A DNA stretch of 54,731 nt from CAMXAS01 sp964442435. GTDB taxonomy: Bacteria; Bacteroidota; Bacteroidia; Bacteroidales; P3. Shown piece by piece: positions 18,404 to 27,857 of this stretch. The stretch spans positions 1 to 54,731 of the forward strand of contig CAYTZG010000012.1 of the NCBI GenBank assembly GCA_964442435.1, in the 5' to 3' direction. Numbering within the stretch: position 1 is the stretch's first letter; every line of letters starts with the position of its first letter. A program made the translations under genes and the position numbers. The notes under the pieces are model-generated. The model searched no databases. It saw nothing but the letters and a program-made list of their open reading frames with translations, and had not been told where the DNA came from.

Positions 18404-21400
18404 ATGAAGATTTTCCATACCGTCAAAAAAAGGCTGCTCTTGGGCGCGGCCTTTTTTTGTATGGCGGCCTGCGGGGGCAACGGGTTCCTGTACGCCCAGC
18501 CGCACAACGGCACCGAACAGTTGCCCAACCGAGGCTTTGAGCTTTACGACAACGAAAACAGTTCCAGCATCGAACCGCAAGGCTGGAATTCCTTTATGAC
18601 GGGCAACGCCTCGGGTATTACGAGTGCCGGTAAATCCCAACGCTTGTCGAAAGAGAGCGGCGGACGGCCGGGCGGCAAGGGCGCGTACTACCTGCGGATT
18701 TATTCGACCGAAGTGTTGGGCATCGTGGCCAACGGCAACGTGACGACGGGCCGCATCAACCTGGGCAGTACAACGGCGACCGACGCCTCCAACTACAACT
18801 ATACCGACCGCGGCAACGAGGGCTTCTATTGGCGGCAGACGACGGTGCCCGACTCGCTCGTGGTCTGGCTGTGGTTCAAGCCCAAAGGCTCCGCATCGGA
18901 TCAGGCCCAAATCAATGTCATCATCCATAATGACAACCGGACGATAGACCCCGGCACCGAACGCAGCCAAGTGGTGGCGTCGGCCAAGATCAACCCGTCG
19001 GCCACCGACGGCTGGCAACGCTTTTCCGTGCCTTTCGTCAAGACCGGCGCAACAAACGACGCCCAATATGTGCTTGCCTCCTTTACGACGAACAAGACGC
19101 CAGGCGGCGGCAAAGCCAACGACGAACTGCTGGTTGACGACATTTTCTTTGTCTATAACCCGACCTTGCGGCTCAACAACTTCAACACGACGGCCATCGG
19201 CCTGCGTGATGACGAAACCGTGACGGTGGAGGTGCCGTTCCGCATTACGGGTACGATGTCGCCGCAAATGGGCGAAGACAATATCGTGATTGCCGAACTC
19301 TCGGACGCCGCCGGTTCGTTCGCCCACCCCACGGAATTAGGCCGGCTCACGACCGACGAGAGCGGCAGCATCATGGCCGCCCTGCCCGCCACGCTGCCGG
19401 TCGGCACGGGCTACCGCATCCGCGTGCGCTCTACGAACTACCCGCGCGTTTCGGACGACAACGGCAAAGACATCGAACTGTTCAGAGGCTATTATATAGA
19501 AGGCAAGGCCTCCGCCCCAAGCCGCGGCTCGGTAAGCGGCAGTCAGACCTACAAACAGGGTACGCAAGCCACGCTGACGGCCGTCGCCACGCCGGGCAAC
19601 CATTTCTCGCACTGGAGCGAGAACGGCAGCCGCATCGAGGACGCCGGCAATGTATATACATTTACGGTGGAACGCAACCGCACGCTGACGGCGCATTTCG
19701 ACACCAACTACTACGACTTCACGGTGCAGACCGAGGGCAACGGCACGGTGGCCGTGTCGCCCCAAGCCGACAACGGCCGCTTTATCCACAATACGCCGGT
19801 GGTTTTGCAGGCCCAAGCCGGCACCGGCTCGCGCTTCGTCGGTTTTTACGATGGCTCGACCTTGCTCAACAACCAAGCCGACTACACGTTTCCCATCGTG
19901 CGCGACCTGAGTCTGACGGCCCGGTTCGAACTGCAATCCTTTAACCTGACCGTGGCGGTCAACAACGCGGCTTTCGGCACGGTGAAAGGCAGCGGCGCGT
20001 ACAAGTACCAGACCGTGGCCAAGCTGGAGGCGACGCCCAACGCCTACTGCCGCTTCGTGGCCTGGCAGGACGCCGACGGCAACACGCTGAGCACGGACAA
20101 TCCGTATAACCATACGGTGACAGCGGCCACGCGCGTGACGGGGGTATTTGAGGAAATGACTTACCGCGTGACGACGGCAAGCCAACCGACAGCCGGCGGC
20201 GACGTGACCGGCGGCGGCACCTACAGCGCGTCCAAGTCGCAGAAAATACAACTGACCGCCGAAGCCAAATCCGGCTATACGTTCGCCTATTGGGCCATTG
20301 CGGCCAACGGACAGACGGAAGAAACCAAAACGGACAATCCGCTGACGCTCGTTTCGGGACACATCAACAGTGACTATACGTGTACGGCCTATTTCGAACC
20401 CGTCCGCTACCGTATCTCGGCCACGGCGGAACCCGAAGAGGGCGGCCGCGTGGAAGGCGACGGCCTGTATATCTATCAGGATCAGGCGCGTCTGACGGCG
20501 GTTCCGGCAGAGGGCTATCAATTCGTTTCGTGGCGCGATGCCGCGACGGGCGAAGACCTTTCCGCGCAGACAATATATACTTTTCAGGCGAACGCCGACC
20601 GACGGCTGTTGGCCGTGTTTGAACTGCAACAGTACGACATTACCGTTGAGAGCGCACCCGAAGCCTACGGCAACGTGAGTGGCGGCGGCACCTACACGCA
20701 CGGCGCCGAAGCCACGCTGAACGCACAGGCCGCCGAAGGCTACGAATTCCGCTATTGGTACCGCAACGGCGATGAAACGGACACGGTGGCCACAACGCCC
20801 GAAACGACCGTCAGCGTGACGGCCGCCCTGCCCTATACGGCTGTCTTTACCGTAAAACGCAAGCAAGCCAAAGCCGTGGCCGTTCCCGAACGGGGCGGCG
20901 AGGTGACCGGCACCGGCCTCTACGAAGATGGCGCGGTGGCCCAGTTGGAAGCCATGGCGGCGGAAGGCTATCGTTTCGGCGGCTGGCACGACCTTGAAGG
21001 CAACCTGTTGGGCGAAGCCGAAATCCTGTATCTGAAGATGGAACGGGATACGACAGTGCAAGCCGTCTTTACGCCGCACACCTATACGGTTACCTTGGCC
21101 GTGGCCGGCAATAGGGACGTGGGAGAAGTCAGCTTTGACAACGGAACCTATGGCAAAACGCTGACGGCCGCCCTGCCCTGCGACAGCACGCTGACGCTCT
21201 ACGCCCGCGCCAAGACCGAGGGTTACAACGTATCGAACTGGCAGAAGGCGGGCGGCAGCGCCAGCCTCGGCAAGACGGCGCAAATCCGTTATACCGTATC
21301 GGGAGAGGTGCGCATAGAGGCCGACTTTGCCACAAACTTGGCGACGATAGCCGTAACGGTGGAACCCGAAGGAGCCGGCACGGTGGCCAATGCGGGCAAC

Positions 21401-24181
21401 CATCCCAAAGGCCAATACGTTACCTTGACGGCCCAACCCGAAGCGGGTTACCGGCTAGCACGTTGGGAGGACGCCGCGGGGGCGACCCTCGGCCAAAATC
21501 CGACCTATACGGTTGAGAACCTGAATACCGATACGCAACTGAAAGCCGTATTCGAAAAACGCCAATATACGCTGCAAATAGCCGCAAGCCTGCCCGTAGC
21601 GGAGGCCGGAGAGGCAGATATTCTGCCTGCGGCGGGCGGCGGAGCGCCCGCCGGCGCGCTCACGTTGCGCCATGGCGAGGGCTTCCAACTGAGCGCGCGG
21701 CCGGCCTCCGGCTACCGCTTTGACCATTGGCTGCAAGTGGGTTCTGAGGACATCCTCGGCACCGAAACGCCCTACGAAGGCATCGCGACGCAAGACGCGG
21801 ACTACCGCGCCGTATTCGCGCCCCTGCCCTACAACCTGACGACACGCGCCAACCAAGCCTACAAGGGGCGCACCCGCGGCGACGGCCGCTACACTTACGG
21901 CAGCGAAGTGACCGTGACCGCCATACCGGCCGAAGGCAATCATTTCTCGGCCTGGGTGCTGACGGGCACCGGCCTGCCCGCCCAAGGGATAACGGCGCAA
22001 CAGAACCCTTATACCTTTACGATGGCGGGCGAAACGACGGCGGAAGCCCTGTTTGACACGAACACCTACACGCTGACGCTTCAGAACACCCAAAGCGACT
22101 TGGGGACGGCATCGATGACGGTAAACGGCACGGCTCAGGCCGGTGCAACCGCCTCTGTCATCCACAACGGCCAGGCGACGTTCAACGCCACCGTCAAGGA
22201 TGCGGCGCATTACCGCTTCGCCTGTTTTACCGACCGCAACGGCCGCCGGCTCAGCGCCGCCAACCCGTGGACGCTGACCGTAACGTCCGACACGCTCGTT
22301 ATCGCGACCTTTGAGCCGGTTACGTTCACACTCTCGGCCGAAAGCGCCGACCCGGCCATGGGCGCGGTCTCGCACAACGGCGGCATGGAACAGCCCTACC
22401 TCAACACCGTGACGATGACGGCCGAACCGTCCTACGGTTACCGGTTCGTCAAATGGGTGCTGGCCGATAAGGACGGACAGGCGACCGAAACGGTCTTTTC
22501 CACGGTTCAAACCACCAGCTTCATCATGACCCGCGACACCGCCATTCTGGCCGTATTCGAACCGCGCCAATTCTTCGTGAGCGGGGAAGCGGCCATTGAC
22601 GGCAGCGGCTATGTGGACGGTTTGCCGGATGGCGGCGCCCTCTTTACCTACGGCGATGAAGCGCGGGTGGAAGCCACCCCCGCCTACGGCTATACGTTCT
22701 CGCACTGGGAAATCAACGGCGTCCGTATGTCGGACGAACCCGTATATACATGGAACGTCACCGAAACCGCCACGGCCACGGCTGTATTCTCGCCCGTGAT
22801 GTATCACATAGACCTGAACCTGCAACCCGAGGGCGTAGGCTATACGACGGGCGGCGGGCTCTATGGCTACGGCACGACGGCCCTGTTGGAAGCCGTGCCC
22901 GACGAAGGGTTTTACTTCAAGGGCTGGCACAACGGCCATCATGTGGTGTCGAAAGAGAACCCCTTCCGCATGACGGTGGGTCGGGACAGCAGCCTGACGG
23001 CCATTCTGGAAACCGACACGCTGACCGTGACGTTGCAGACCGAAGGCGAAGGCGAAGCGCACGGCGCGGGCCGTTTCCTGATGCGCGAACCCGTGACGCT
23101 CGAAGCGACGCCCGTACCGGGGCACGAGTTCTTGGCCTGGACGGATGAGGAGGGCAACCGGATTTCGACCGAAAACCCGTTTGAATTCCCCGCCACGGCC
23201 AACGTGACCTATACCGCCGTTTTCATGCCCAAGACCTATGCCGTGACGCTGAACACCGAAGCCGGCGGCACGCTGCAGGGCGGCGGCGAATACGCCTATC
23301 TCTCGGATATCGTACTGTTGGCGAGGGCCGACAGCGTGCACACGTTCCGTTGCTGGCAACTGGATGAGGAATCGGCGGAAGACAGCCTGCTCTCCGCCCT
23401 CTTTACGCCCCAAGTCCTGCAACAGCCCAGACTGACGTACCGCGTGGACCGTCCGTTGGGCCTGACGGCTGTTTTCGACGCCTTTACCTACGACATCACG
23501 GCCGAAGCCTCGCCGGCCAACAGCGGCACGTTCCGCGGCACGGGCACGTTCAACCACGGCGCATCGACGGTGCTGGAAGCCCTGCCGGCCGAACATTTCG
23601 ACTTCGCGGCCTGGACGCTGAACGGCGAGACGGTTTCGACGGAGCCGAATCTGGAGATTCCGTCCATTGAAGAAAGCCGCCTCTACATCGCGCTGTTCAA
23701 GCCGACCGACTATCAAATCAACGTGAGCGTCTATCCGTCCAAGGGCGGGGTGGCCACCGGCGCCGGCTCCTACCGCTTCGGCGACACGGTGCAGATTGCC
23801 GTGAGCATGCAGCCCGGCTATACGTTCATGGACTGGACCGACAACGCGTTCAACGTGGTCAGCACCGACACCTCGTTTACCCATATCGTTACGGGGAACG
23901 AATCCTTTACGGCCACCGTCAAGGCCGGCAACGAAACGGAACTGACCGCCGGCGACCGACTTGACGTTTATCCGAATCCGGCCACCGAATACCTGCATTT
24001 CGAAGCCGAAACCGACCTGCGGCGCATCACGCTGATGGATACGCGCGGGAGTGTGTTGCGGCAGGCCGACGTGAACGGACGACAGGCCGTGTTGCGGACT
24101 TCAGACTATCCGTCAGGCCTGCATTTCTACCGCGTGGAATGGCAGGACGGCCGCGTCAGCTATGGCAAATGGGTGCGGTAG
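18404..24181 (+). CDS. Giant T9SS-secreted InlB B-repeat protein 2
   Basis: A 1925-residue paralogue of the preceding protein with the same order: PCMD-like N-terminus (NRGFELYDNE to LLVDDIFFVYNP, about residue 255), a GTMSP...STNYPRVSD sandwich, about 19 divergent InlB B-repeats (about 365-1845), and a type A T9SS sorting domain (DVYPNPATEYLHF...GLHFYRVEW). Repeats within the protein differ strongly in sequence, so this is old duplication rather than a recent tandem expansion. The signal peptide is ambiguous: cleavage after LYA (31-32) is the simple reading, but MAAC ending at Cys23 resembles a lipobox, which would clash with T9SS export. It begins 6 nt after the first giant gene and must share its transcript. 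prfA follows on its own promoter. Confidence 0.85.
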   Translation: MKIFHTVKKRLLLGAAFFCMAACGGNGFLYAQPHNGTEQLPNRGFELYDNENSSSIEPQGWNSFMTGNASGITSAGKSQRLSKESGGRPGGKGAYYLRIYSTEVLGIVANGNVTTGRINLGSTTATDASNYNYTDRGNEGFYWRQTTVPDSLVVWLWFKPKGSASDQAQINVIIHNDNRTIDPGTERSQVVASAKINPSATDGWQRFSVPFVKTGATNDAQYVLASFTTNKTPGGGKANDELLVDDIFFVYNPTLRLNNFNTTAIGLRDDETVTVEVPFRITGTMSPQMGEDNIVIAELSDAAGSFAHPTELGRLTTDESGSIMAALPATLPVGTGYRIRVRSTNYPRVSDDNGKDIELFRGYYIEGKASAPSRGSVSGSQTYKQGTQATLTAVATPGNHFSHWSENGSRIEDAGNVYTFTVERNRTLTAHFDTNYYDFTVQTEGNGTVAVSPQADNGRFIHNTPVVLQAQAGTGSRFVGFYDGSTLLNNQADYTFPIVRDLSLTARFELQSFNLTVAVNNAAFGTVKGSGAYKYQTVAKLEATPNAYCRFVAWQDADGNTLSTDNPYNHTVTAATRVTGVFEEMTYRVTTASQPTAGGDVTGGGTYSASKSQKIQLTAEAKSGYTFAYWAIAANGQTEETKTDNPLTLVSGHINSDYTCTAYFEPVRYRISATAEPEEGGRVEGDGLYIYQDQARLTAVPAEGYQFVSWRDAATGEDLSAQTIYTFQANADRRLLAVFELQQYDITVESAPEAYGNVSGGGTYTHGAEATLNAQAAEGYEFRYWYRNGDETDTVATTPETTVSVTAALPYTAVFTVKRKQAKAVAVPERGGEVTGTGLYEDGAVAQLEAMAAEGYRFGGWHDLEGNLLGEAEILYLKMERDTTVQAVFTPHTYTVTLAVAGNRDVGEVSFDNGTYGKTLTAALPCDSTLTLYARAKTEGYNVSNWQKAGGSASLGKTAQIRYTVSGEVRIEADFATNLATIAVTVEPEGAGTVANAGNHPKGQYVTLTAQPEAGYRLARWEDAAGATLGQNPTYTVENLNTDTQLKAVFEKRQYTLQIAASLPVAEAGEADILPAAGGGAPAGALTLRHGEGFQLSARPASGYRFDHWLQVGSEDILGTETPYEGIATQDADYRAVFAPLPYNLTTRANQAYKGRTRGDGRYTYGSEVTVTAIPAEGNHFSAWVLTGTGLPAQGITAQQNPYTFTMAGETTAEALFDTNTYTLTLQNTQSDLGTASMTVNGTAQAGATASVIHNGQATFNATVKDAAHYRFACFTDRNGRRLSAANPWTLTVTSDTLVIATFEPVTFTLSAESADPAMGAVSHNGGMEQPYLNTVTMTAEPSYGYRFVKWVLADKDGQATETVFSTVQTTSFIMTRDTAILAVFEPRQFFVSGEAAIDGSGYVDGLPDGGALFTYGDEARVEATPAYGYTFSHWEINGVRMSDEPVYTWNVTETATATAVFSPVMYHIDLNLQPEGVGYTTGGGLYGYGTTALLEAVPDEGFYFKGWHNGHHVVSKENPFRMTVGRDSSLTAILETDTLTVTLQTEGEGEAHGAGRFLMREPVTLEATPVPGHEFLAWTDEEGNRISTENPFEFPATANVTYTAVFMPKTYAVTLNTEAGGTLQGGGEYAYLSDIVLLARADSVHTFRCWQLDEESAEDSLLSALFTPQVLQQPRLTYRVDRPLGLTAVFDAFTYDITAEASPANSGTFRGTGTFNHGASTVLEALPAEHFDFAAWTLNGETVSTEPNLEIPSIEESRLYIALFKPTDYQINVSVYPSKGGVATGAGSYRFGDTVQIAVSMQPGYTFMDWTDNAFNVVSTDTSFTHIVTGNESFTATVKAGNETELTAGDRLDVYPNPATEYLHFEAETDLRRITLMDTRGSVLRQADVNGRQAVLRTSDYPSGLHFYRVEWQDGRVSYGKWVR

Positions 24182-24202
24182 GCCTTGACGTGGCCCGCCG
24201 CA

Positions 24203-24234
24203 CTTGATTTTACGCCCAATTTACCTTAACTTTG
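24203..24234 (+). promoter_or_regulatory. Promoter of prfA-pyrF
   Basis: CTTG (24203-24206), 20 nt spacer, TAACTTTG (24227-24234). The transcript would start near 24241, directly at a short CCCC-AAA-GGGG hairpin that sits before the ATG at 24270. Confidence 0.65.
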
Positions 24235-24269
24235 TTGGATTGTCCCCAAAGGGGGATCGGGAGTGTATT

Positions 24270-25340
24270 ATGTTAGACAAATTAGAAGCGTTGAACCAGC
24301 GTTTCCTTGCCATCGAGCAGGAAATGAACCAACCGGAAGTGATGGCCGACATGAAGCGGTTCATCAAACTGAACAAGGATTACAAGGAGTTGCAGCCGAT
24401 TGTGGCGGCCTACAAGCAATACAAGAACCTCATCGACAATATCGCCAACGCCAAGGAGGTGCTCGCGCATGAAAAGGACGAGGAATTCCGCGAAATGGCC
24501 AAAGAAGAACTCAGCACCTTTACCGAAGAGAAAGACCGGTTGGAGGAGGAAATCCGCATCCTGCTGATTCCGGCCGACCCGCAGGACTCCAAGAACGCGA
24601 TTTTGGAAATACGCGCCGGCACGGGTGGCGACGAGGCGGCGATTTTTGCGGGCGACCTCTACCGTATGTATGTGCGCTATTGCGAGAAACGCGGCTGGAA
24701 GATGGAGACCGTGGACTTTACCGAAGGGACGGCCGGCGGCTACAAGGAAATCGTGGTCAACGTGACGGGCGAGGGCGTCTATGGCATCCTCAAATACGAG
24801 TCGGGCGTACACCGCGTGCAACGCGTGCCGGAGACCGAAACGCAGGGCCGCGTGCATACGTCGGCGGCATCGGTCGTCGTCTTGCCCGAAGCCGATGAGT
24901 TTGACGTGGAACTGAAGGCCAACGACATCCGCAAGGATACCTACTGCTCGTCGGGCCCCGGCGGCCAGTCGGTCAACACGACCTATTCGGCCGTGCGCCT
25001 CACCCACATCCCCACCGGCATCGTCGTCGCGATTCAGGACGAGAAATCGCAGATCAAGAATTACGAGAAAGCCTTGAAGGTATTGCGCACACGTATATAC
25101 GAAATCGAATACCAGAAATATCTGGACGAGATTTCCTCCAAACGGAAGACCATGGTTTCGACGGGCGACCGCTCGGCCAAAATACGGACGTACAACTATC
25201 CGCAGAGCCGTGTGACCGACCACCGCATCAACTTTACGATTTATTCGCTCGGCAACTTCATGGACGGCGAGATTCAGGAAGTGCTCGACGCGCTGCAATT
25301 GGCCGAAAACGCCGAAAAACTCAAAGAAAACGTAGGATAG
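24270..25340 (+). CDS. prfA: Peptide chain release factor 1
   Basis: A 356-residue class I release factor that reads UAA and UAG in the ribosomal A site and triggers peptide release. The tripeptide that recognises the stop codon is PET (187-189) in the context RVPETETQGRVHTSA. The catalytic GGQ is at 231-233 in SSGPGGQSVNTTYSAVR. The N-terminal coiled helices and the C-terminal RTYNYPQSRVTDHR are as in the family. I chose the ATG at 24270 (MLDKLEALNQRF), the normal RF1 start; an upstream in-frame start would lie in the promoter. No RF2-type frameshift is present. pyrF starts 2 nt after the stop, so translation is likely coupled. Confidence 0.96.
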   Translation: MLDKLEALNQRFLAIEQEMNQPEVMADMKRFIKLNKDYKELQPIVAAYKQYKNLIDNIANAKEVLAHEKDEEFREMAKEELSTFTEEKDRLEEEIRILLIPADPQDSKNAILEIRAGTGGDEAAIFAGDLYRMYVRYCEKRGWKMETVDFTEGTAGGYKEIVVNVTGEGVYGILKYESGVHRVQRVPETETQGRVHTSAASVVVLPEADEFDVELKANDIRKDTYCSSGPGGQSVNTTYSAVRLTHIPTGIVVAIQDEKSQIKNYEKALKVLRTRIYEIEYQKYLDEISSKRKTMVSTGDRSAKIRTYNYPQSRVTDHRINFTIYSLGNFMDGEIQEVLDALQLAENAEKLKENVG

Positions 25341-25342
25341 TT

Positions 25343-26185
25343 ATGAATAGAACCGAACTGATTGCCGAAATCCGCCGGAAAAAGTCCTTCCTCTGCGTGG
25401 GCTTGGACCCGGACATGAATAAGATTCCCGCCTGTCTGCAACAGGAAGAGGACGTGATTTTCGCGTTCAACAAGGCGATTATCGACGCCACGCTGGACTA
25501 TGCCGTGGCCTACAAGCCGAACCTGGCGTTTTACGAGGCCTACGGCTTGAAGGGCATGGTGTCGTTGCAGAAGACGATCAACTATCTGCGGCAGTTCAAC
25601 GTGTTCACGATTGCCGACGCCAAACGCGGCGACATCGGCAACACGTCGCTCAAATACGCGCAGGCTTACCTCGACCCCGCCGGCGACTTCAACTTCAACG
25701 CCATCACCGTGGCGCCCTATATGGGCGAAGACTCGGTAAAGCCGTTCCTGCAGGTGCCGGACAAATGGGTGGTGCTGCTCGCGCTGACGTCCAATCCGGG
25801 CGCACGCGATTTCCAGAATCTGGAAATCACGGGTGGCGCGGCCGAGGGGGCGTTGCTGGAAAAACATCTCTATGAACAGGTGCTGCGCACTTCAACCGCT
25901 TGGGGTAACGCCGACAACATGATGTATGTGGTGGGCGCCACCCGCGCCGAATTCCTTTCGGACGTGCGCCGGATTGTGCCGAACCACTTCCTGCTCGTGC
26001 CGGGCGTGGGCGCGCAGGGCGGCAGCCTCGAAGAGGTCTGCCGCTACGGCCTCAACAATGACATCGGCCTGCTCATCAACGCCTCCCGCAGCATCCTCTA
26101 CGCGGGCAAAGACACGGATTTTGCCGAGGCCGCGCGCGCGGAAGCGGCGCGTATGCAACAACAAATGCAGGCGTATGTCCGTTAG
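25343..26185 (+). CDS. pyrF: Orotidine 5'-phosphate decarboxylase (type 2)
   Basis: A 280-residue enzyme making UMP from OMP, the last step of de novo pyrimidine synthesis. The active-site motif DAKRGDIGNTS is at 92-102, with catalytic Asp92, Lys94 and Asp97, and AYKPN near 56-60 supplies another active-site lysine. The length (about 275) and the VPGVGAQGG segment are those of the longer type 2 family. It starts 2 nt after prfA. The next gene begins inside its last codons (11-nt overlap), so the three genes read as one operon although their functions are unrelated. Confidence 0.95.
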   Translation: MNRTELIAEIRRKKSFLCVGLDPDMNKIPACLQQEEDVIFAFNKAIIDATLDYAVAYKPNLAFYEAYGLKGMVSLQKTINYLRQFNVFTIADAKRGDIGNTSLKYAQAYLDPAGDFNFNAITVAPYMGEDSVKPFLQVPDKWVVLLALTSNPGARDFQNLEITGGAAEGALLEKHLYEQVLRTSTAWGNADNMMYVVGATRAEFLSDVRRIVPNHFLLVPGVGAQGGSLEEVCRYGLNNDIGLLINASRSILYAGKDTDFAEAARAEAARMQQQMQAYVR

Positions 26186-27140
26186 TCCGCGCTTGGTTCT
26201 AAAACAGGCCGCCGGCCTGCTGTGCCTGCTCCTGCTCTCGGGCGGCTTCCACGCGCCGCGCGCCCACGCCCAGAGCTACAACACGACGTTCGCCAACGGC
26301 GACGACGGCTGGGTGGGTTCGGCCGTGGGCTACCAGCCCAACCTGCGCAAGGACTACGGCATATCCGTCTATTGGAACCTGTTCAGCAACCCGATTACGC
26401 AGGGCGAACGCACCGGCTTGCTGTTCAAGGGCAAGAACCTGAACGGCGACCTGTTCGTTTACGCGTTCCGTCAGATTACGGGCTTGAAGCCCAACGCCGT
26501 CTATCAGATTACGTTCAACGCCACGGTTTACGACTTGCCCAAACAACCATCGGCCAAAAGCGGCCGCATCTGCGTCAAGGGCGGCAGCCTGCTCAAAATA
26601 CCGGCTCACTTGTTTCTCTATCAGGTGGAAAGCAACTTCGACAAGGGGGCTTTCGGCAAGGACGGCGCCGACCTGCAGGTATTAGACTGCCTGGTGGTAG
26701 GTGCAACCGGCAGCAAGCACGTGGTGCAGAACTACCGCCGCCCCATCGAGGGCCGGACGAACCACAAGGGCGAACTCTATCTGGTAATCGGCTTCGAGGT
26801 CGCGCCCGACTTCGTACAGATGCCCGACCTATTCCTCAGCTTCCTGCGCACGACGTTCACCTACCAGCGGCCTTACGAAAGCGACGAGCAGGAAAACCCC
26901 GTGCGGCTGTTCGCGCTGCCGAACCACCAAGGGTTCTACTTCGATACCGACTGGGAGGCCGACCTATCGATGATAGGCGTCTATAGCACGAGCGGCCACC
27001 TCATCAAGGTGATGCCCATCGACAACCCGTACTACGACCATGTGATGCGCACCGCCGACCTTACGCCCGGCATCTATCAGTTCGTCTTTTTCCTGTTCGA
27101 CGGCTACCGCTACACGCAGGAGGTGCATATCCGCCCGTAA
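26175..27140 (+). CDS. Secreted protein with T9SS-like C-terminal domain, function unknown
   Basis: A 321-residue exported protein. I place the start at the ATG at 26175, which overlaps the end of pyrF by 11 nt and gives a proper signal peptide (basic start, LLCLLLLSGG core, cleavage near AHA-QS). The body begins with FANGDDGWVGSAVGY and looks like a beta-sandwich of carbohydrate-binding or PCMD-like type, but I do not recognise a family. The last 65 residues (ADLSMIGVYSTSGHLIKV, LTPGIYQFVFFLFDGYRY) resemble a type A T9SS sorting domain. It is probably translated from the prfA-pyrF transcript. It converges with the minus-strand lipoprotein operon, leaving only 6 nt between stops and no terminator hairpin. 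Confidence 0.7.
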   Translation: MSVSPRLVLKQAAGLLCLLLLSGGFHAPRAHAQSYNTTFANGDDGWVGSAVGYQPNLRKDYGISVYWNLFSNPITQGERTGLLFKGKNLNGDLFVYAFRQITGLKPNAVYQITFNATVYDLPKQPSAKSGRICVKGGSLLKIPAHLFLYQVESNFDKGAFGKDGADLQVLDCLVVGATGSKHVVQNYRRPIEGRTNHKGELYLVIGFEVAPDFVQMPDLFLSFLRTTFTYQRPYESDEQENPVRLFALPNHQGFYFDTDWEADLSMIGVYSTSGHLIKVMPIDNPYYDHVMRTADLTPGIYQFVFFLFDGYRYTQEVHIRP

Positions 27141-27146
27141 TAAGAT

Positions 27147-27491
27147 TTAATCGGTGCTGACGTCCAACCGCACATCACACTGAGTGGTTTGTTCTGATTT
27201 TACAATAAAATCATCACTTGTATAATCCACATAACCGGTCCTCGTGACATATAATTTATAAGTACCCGGTTCCAATTCATTGAACTCGAATTGTCCCTCG
27301 ATCCCCGTCACGGTTTTCAGGCCTATCGGTTGTAATTCCACGCCCGCAGTCTTAATCGGTTCACCAGTCGCTTTGTCGGTAACGACGCCATATATCGCTC
27401 CGGGCAGTTCTTCCTTTTCCTTGCAACCATACCATAGGGTGGCGGATAAGCAAAGAATTATGGCTATGATGGTATAGAGTAGCTTTTTCAT
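27147..27491 (-). CDS. Small lipoprotein with carboxypeptidase-regulatory-like domain (2)
   Basis: A 114-residue protein, last gene of a three-gene minus-strand operon. A hydrophobic signal segment ends at Cys23 (LWYGC), a tolerable lipobox. The residues right after it, KEKEE, match the charged lipoprotein export signal that sends Bacteroidota lipoproteins to the cell surface. The rest is a single beta-sandwich of the CarboxypepD_reg-like/PEGA kind: YGVVTDKATGEPI, TGIEGQFEFNELEPGTYKL, VTRTGYVDY. Such domains stand alone in few proteins; here it is the whole mature protein. It is paralogous to the gene 21 nt upstream. AT-rich codon use sets it apart from the flanking genes. Ligand or partner unknown. 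Confidence 0.75.
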   Translation of the reverse strand: MKKLLYTIIAIILCLSATLWYGCKEKEELPGAIYGVVTDKATGEPIKTAGVELQPIGLKTVTGIEGQFEFNELEPGTYKLYVTRTGYVDYTSDDFIVKSEQTTQCDVRLDVSTD

Positions 27492-27512
27492 TGTTAATCT
27501 AGATTTTTACAC

Positions 27513-27845
27513 TTACTTTCTTTTGCTCAGCGGGATATTCGCTTCTACACTCTCGCCGACAATGGCGCGGAGGGTCTTACGGTTGGTGCTGTAGCCATCT
27601 TTCTGCACCGTAATCGTGTATTGACGTTCCTCCAACTCGGTAAACTCAAAACGACCGTCATGGTCGGTCATTTGGCTAGTGCCTCCCGGGCTCAATACCA
27701 CGGTTGCGTCGGACAGGGGCTCGGCTGTCTCAACATCGCTCACGATACCATAAATCGTGCCATATTCCTCCTTGTCCGTCGGTTCACAAGCCATGCAACC
27801 GCACAGCAAAGCCGCTGCTACGGCCAATCTCAGTAGTCTTTTCAT
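27513..27845 (-). CDS. Small lipoprotein with carboxypeptidase-regulatory-like domain (1)
   Basis: A 110-residue paralogue of the next gene. The signal segment has two candidate lipid-modified cysteines, Cys17 (LLCGC) and Cys20 (CMAC), with an acidic/charged stretch (EPTDKEE) following, compatible with surface export. The mature part is one regulatory-like beta-sandwich: YGIVSDVETAEPLSDATVVL, TDHDGRFEFTEL, YTITVQKDGYS. It lies 12 nt after the membrane-protein gene and 21 nt before its paralogue. The role may be structural; no catalytic motif is visible. Confidence 0.75.
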   Translation of the reverse strand: MKRLLRLAVAAALLCGCMACEPTDKEEYGTIYGIVSDVETAEPLSDATVVLSPGGTSQMTDHDGRFEFTELEERQYTITVQKDGYSTNRKTLRAIVGESVEANIPLSKRK

Positions 27846-27857
27846 ATTGTTATAAAA

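Noticed and set aside
13766..23998. Long open frames on the minus strand (13766-16240, 19337-21436, 21455-23998) across the giant genes
   Set aside because: They mirror the repeats of the plus-strand proteins, have no family motifs and no start context; codon bias explains them.
12218..24181. CRISPR or DNA-level tandem repeats in the giant genes
   Set aside because: The repetition is at protein level only; the nucleotide sequences of the repeats differ too much for direct repeats.
24204..24269. Longer N-terminus for PrfA
   Set aside because: It would begin on top of the -33 box and before the predicted transcript start; the normal RF1 N-terminus is at 24270.
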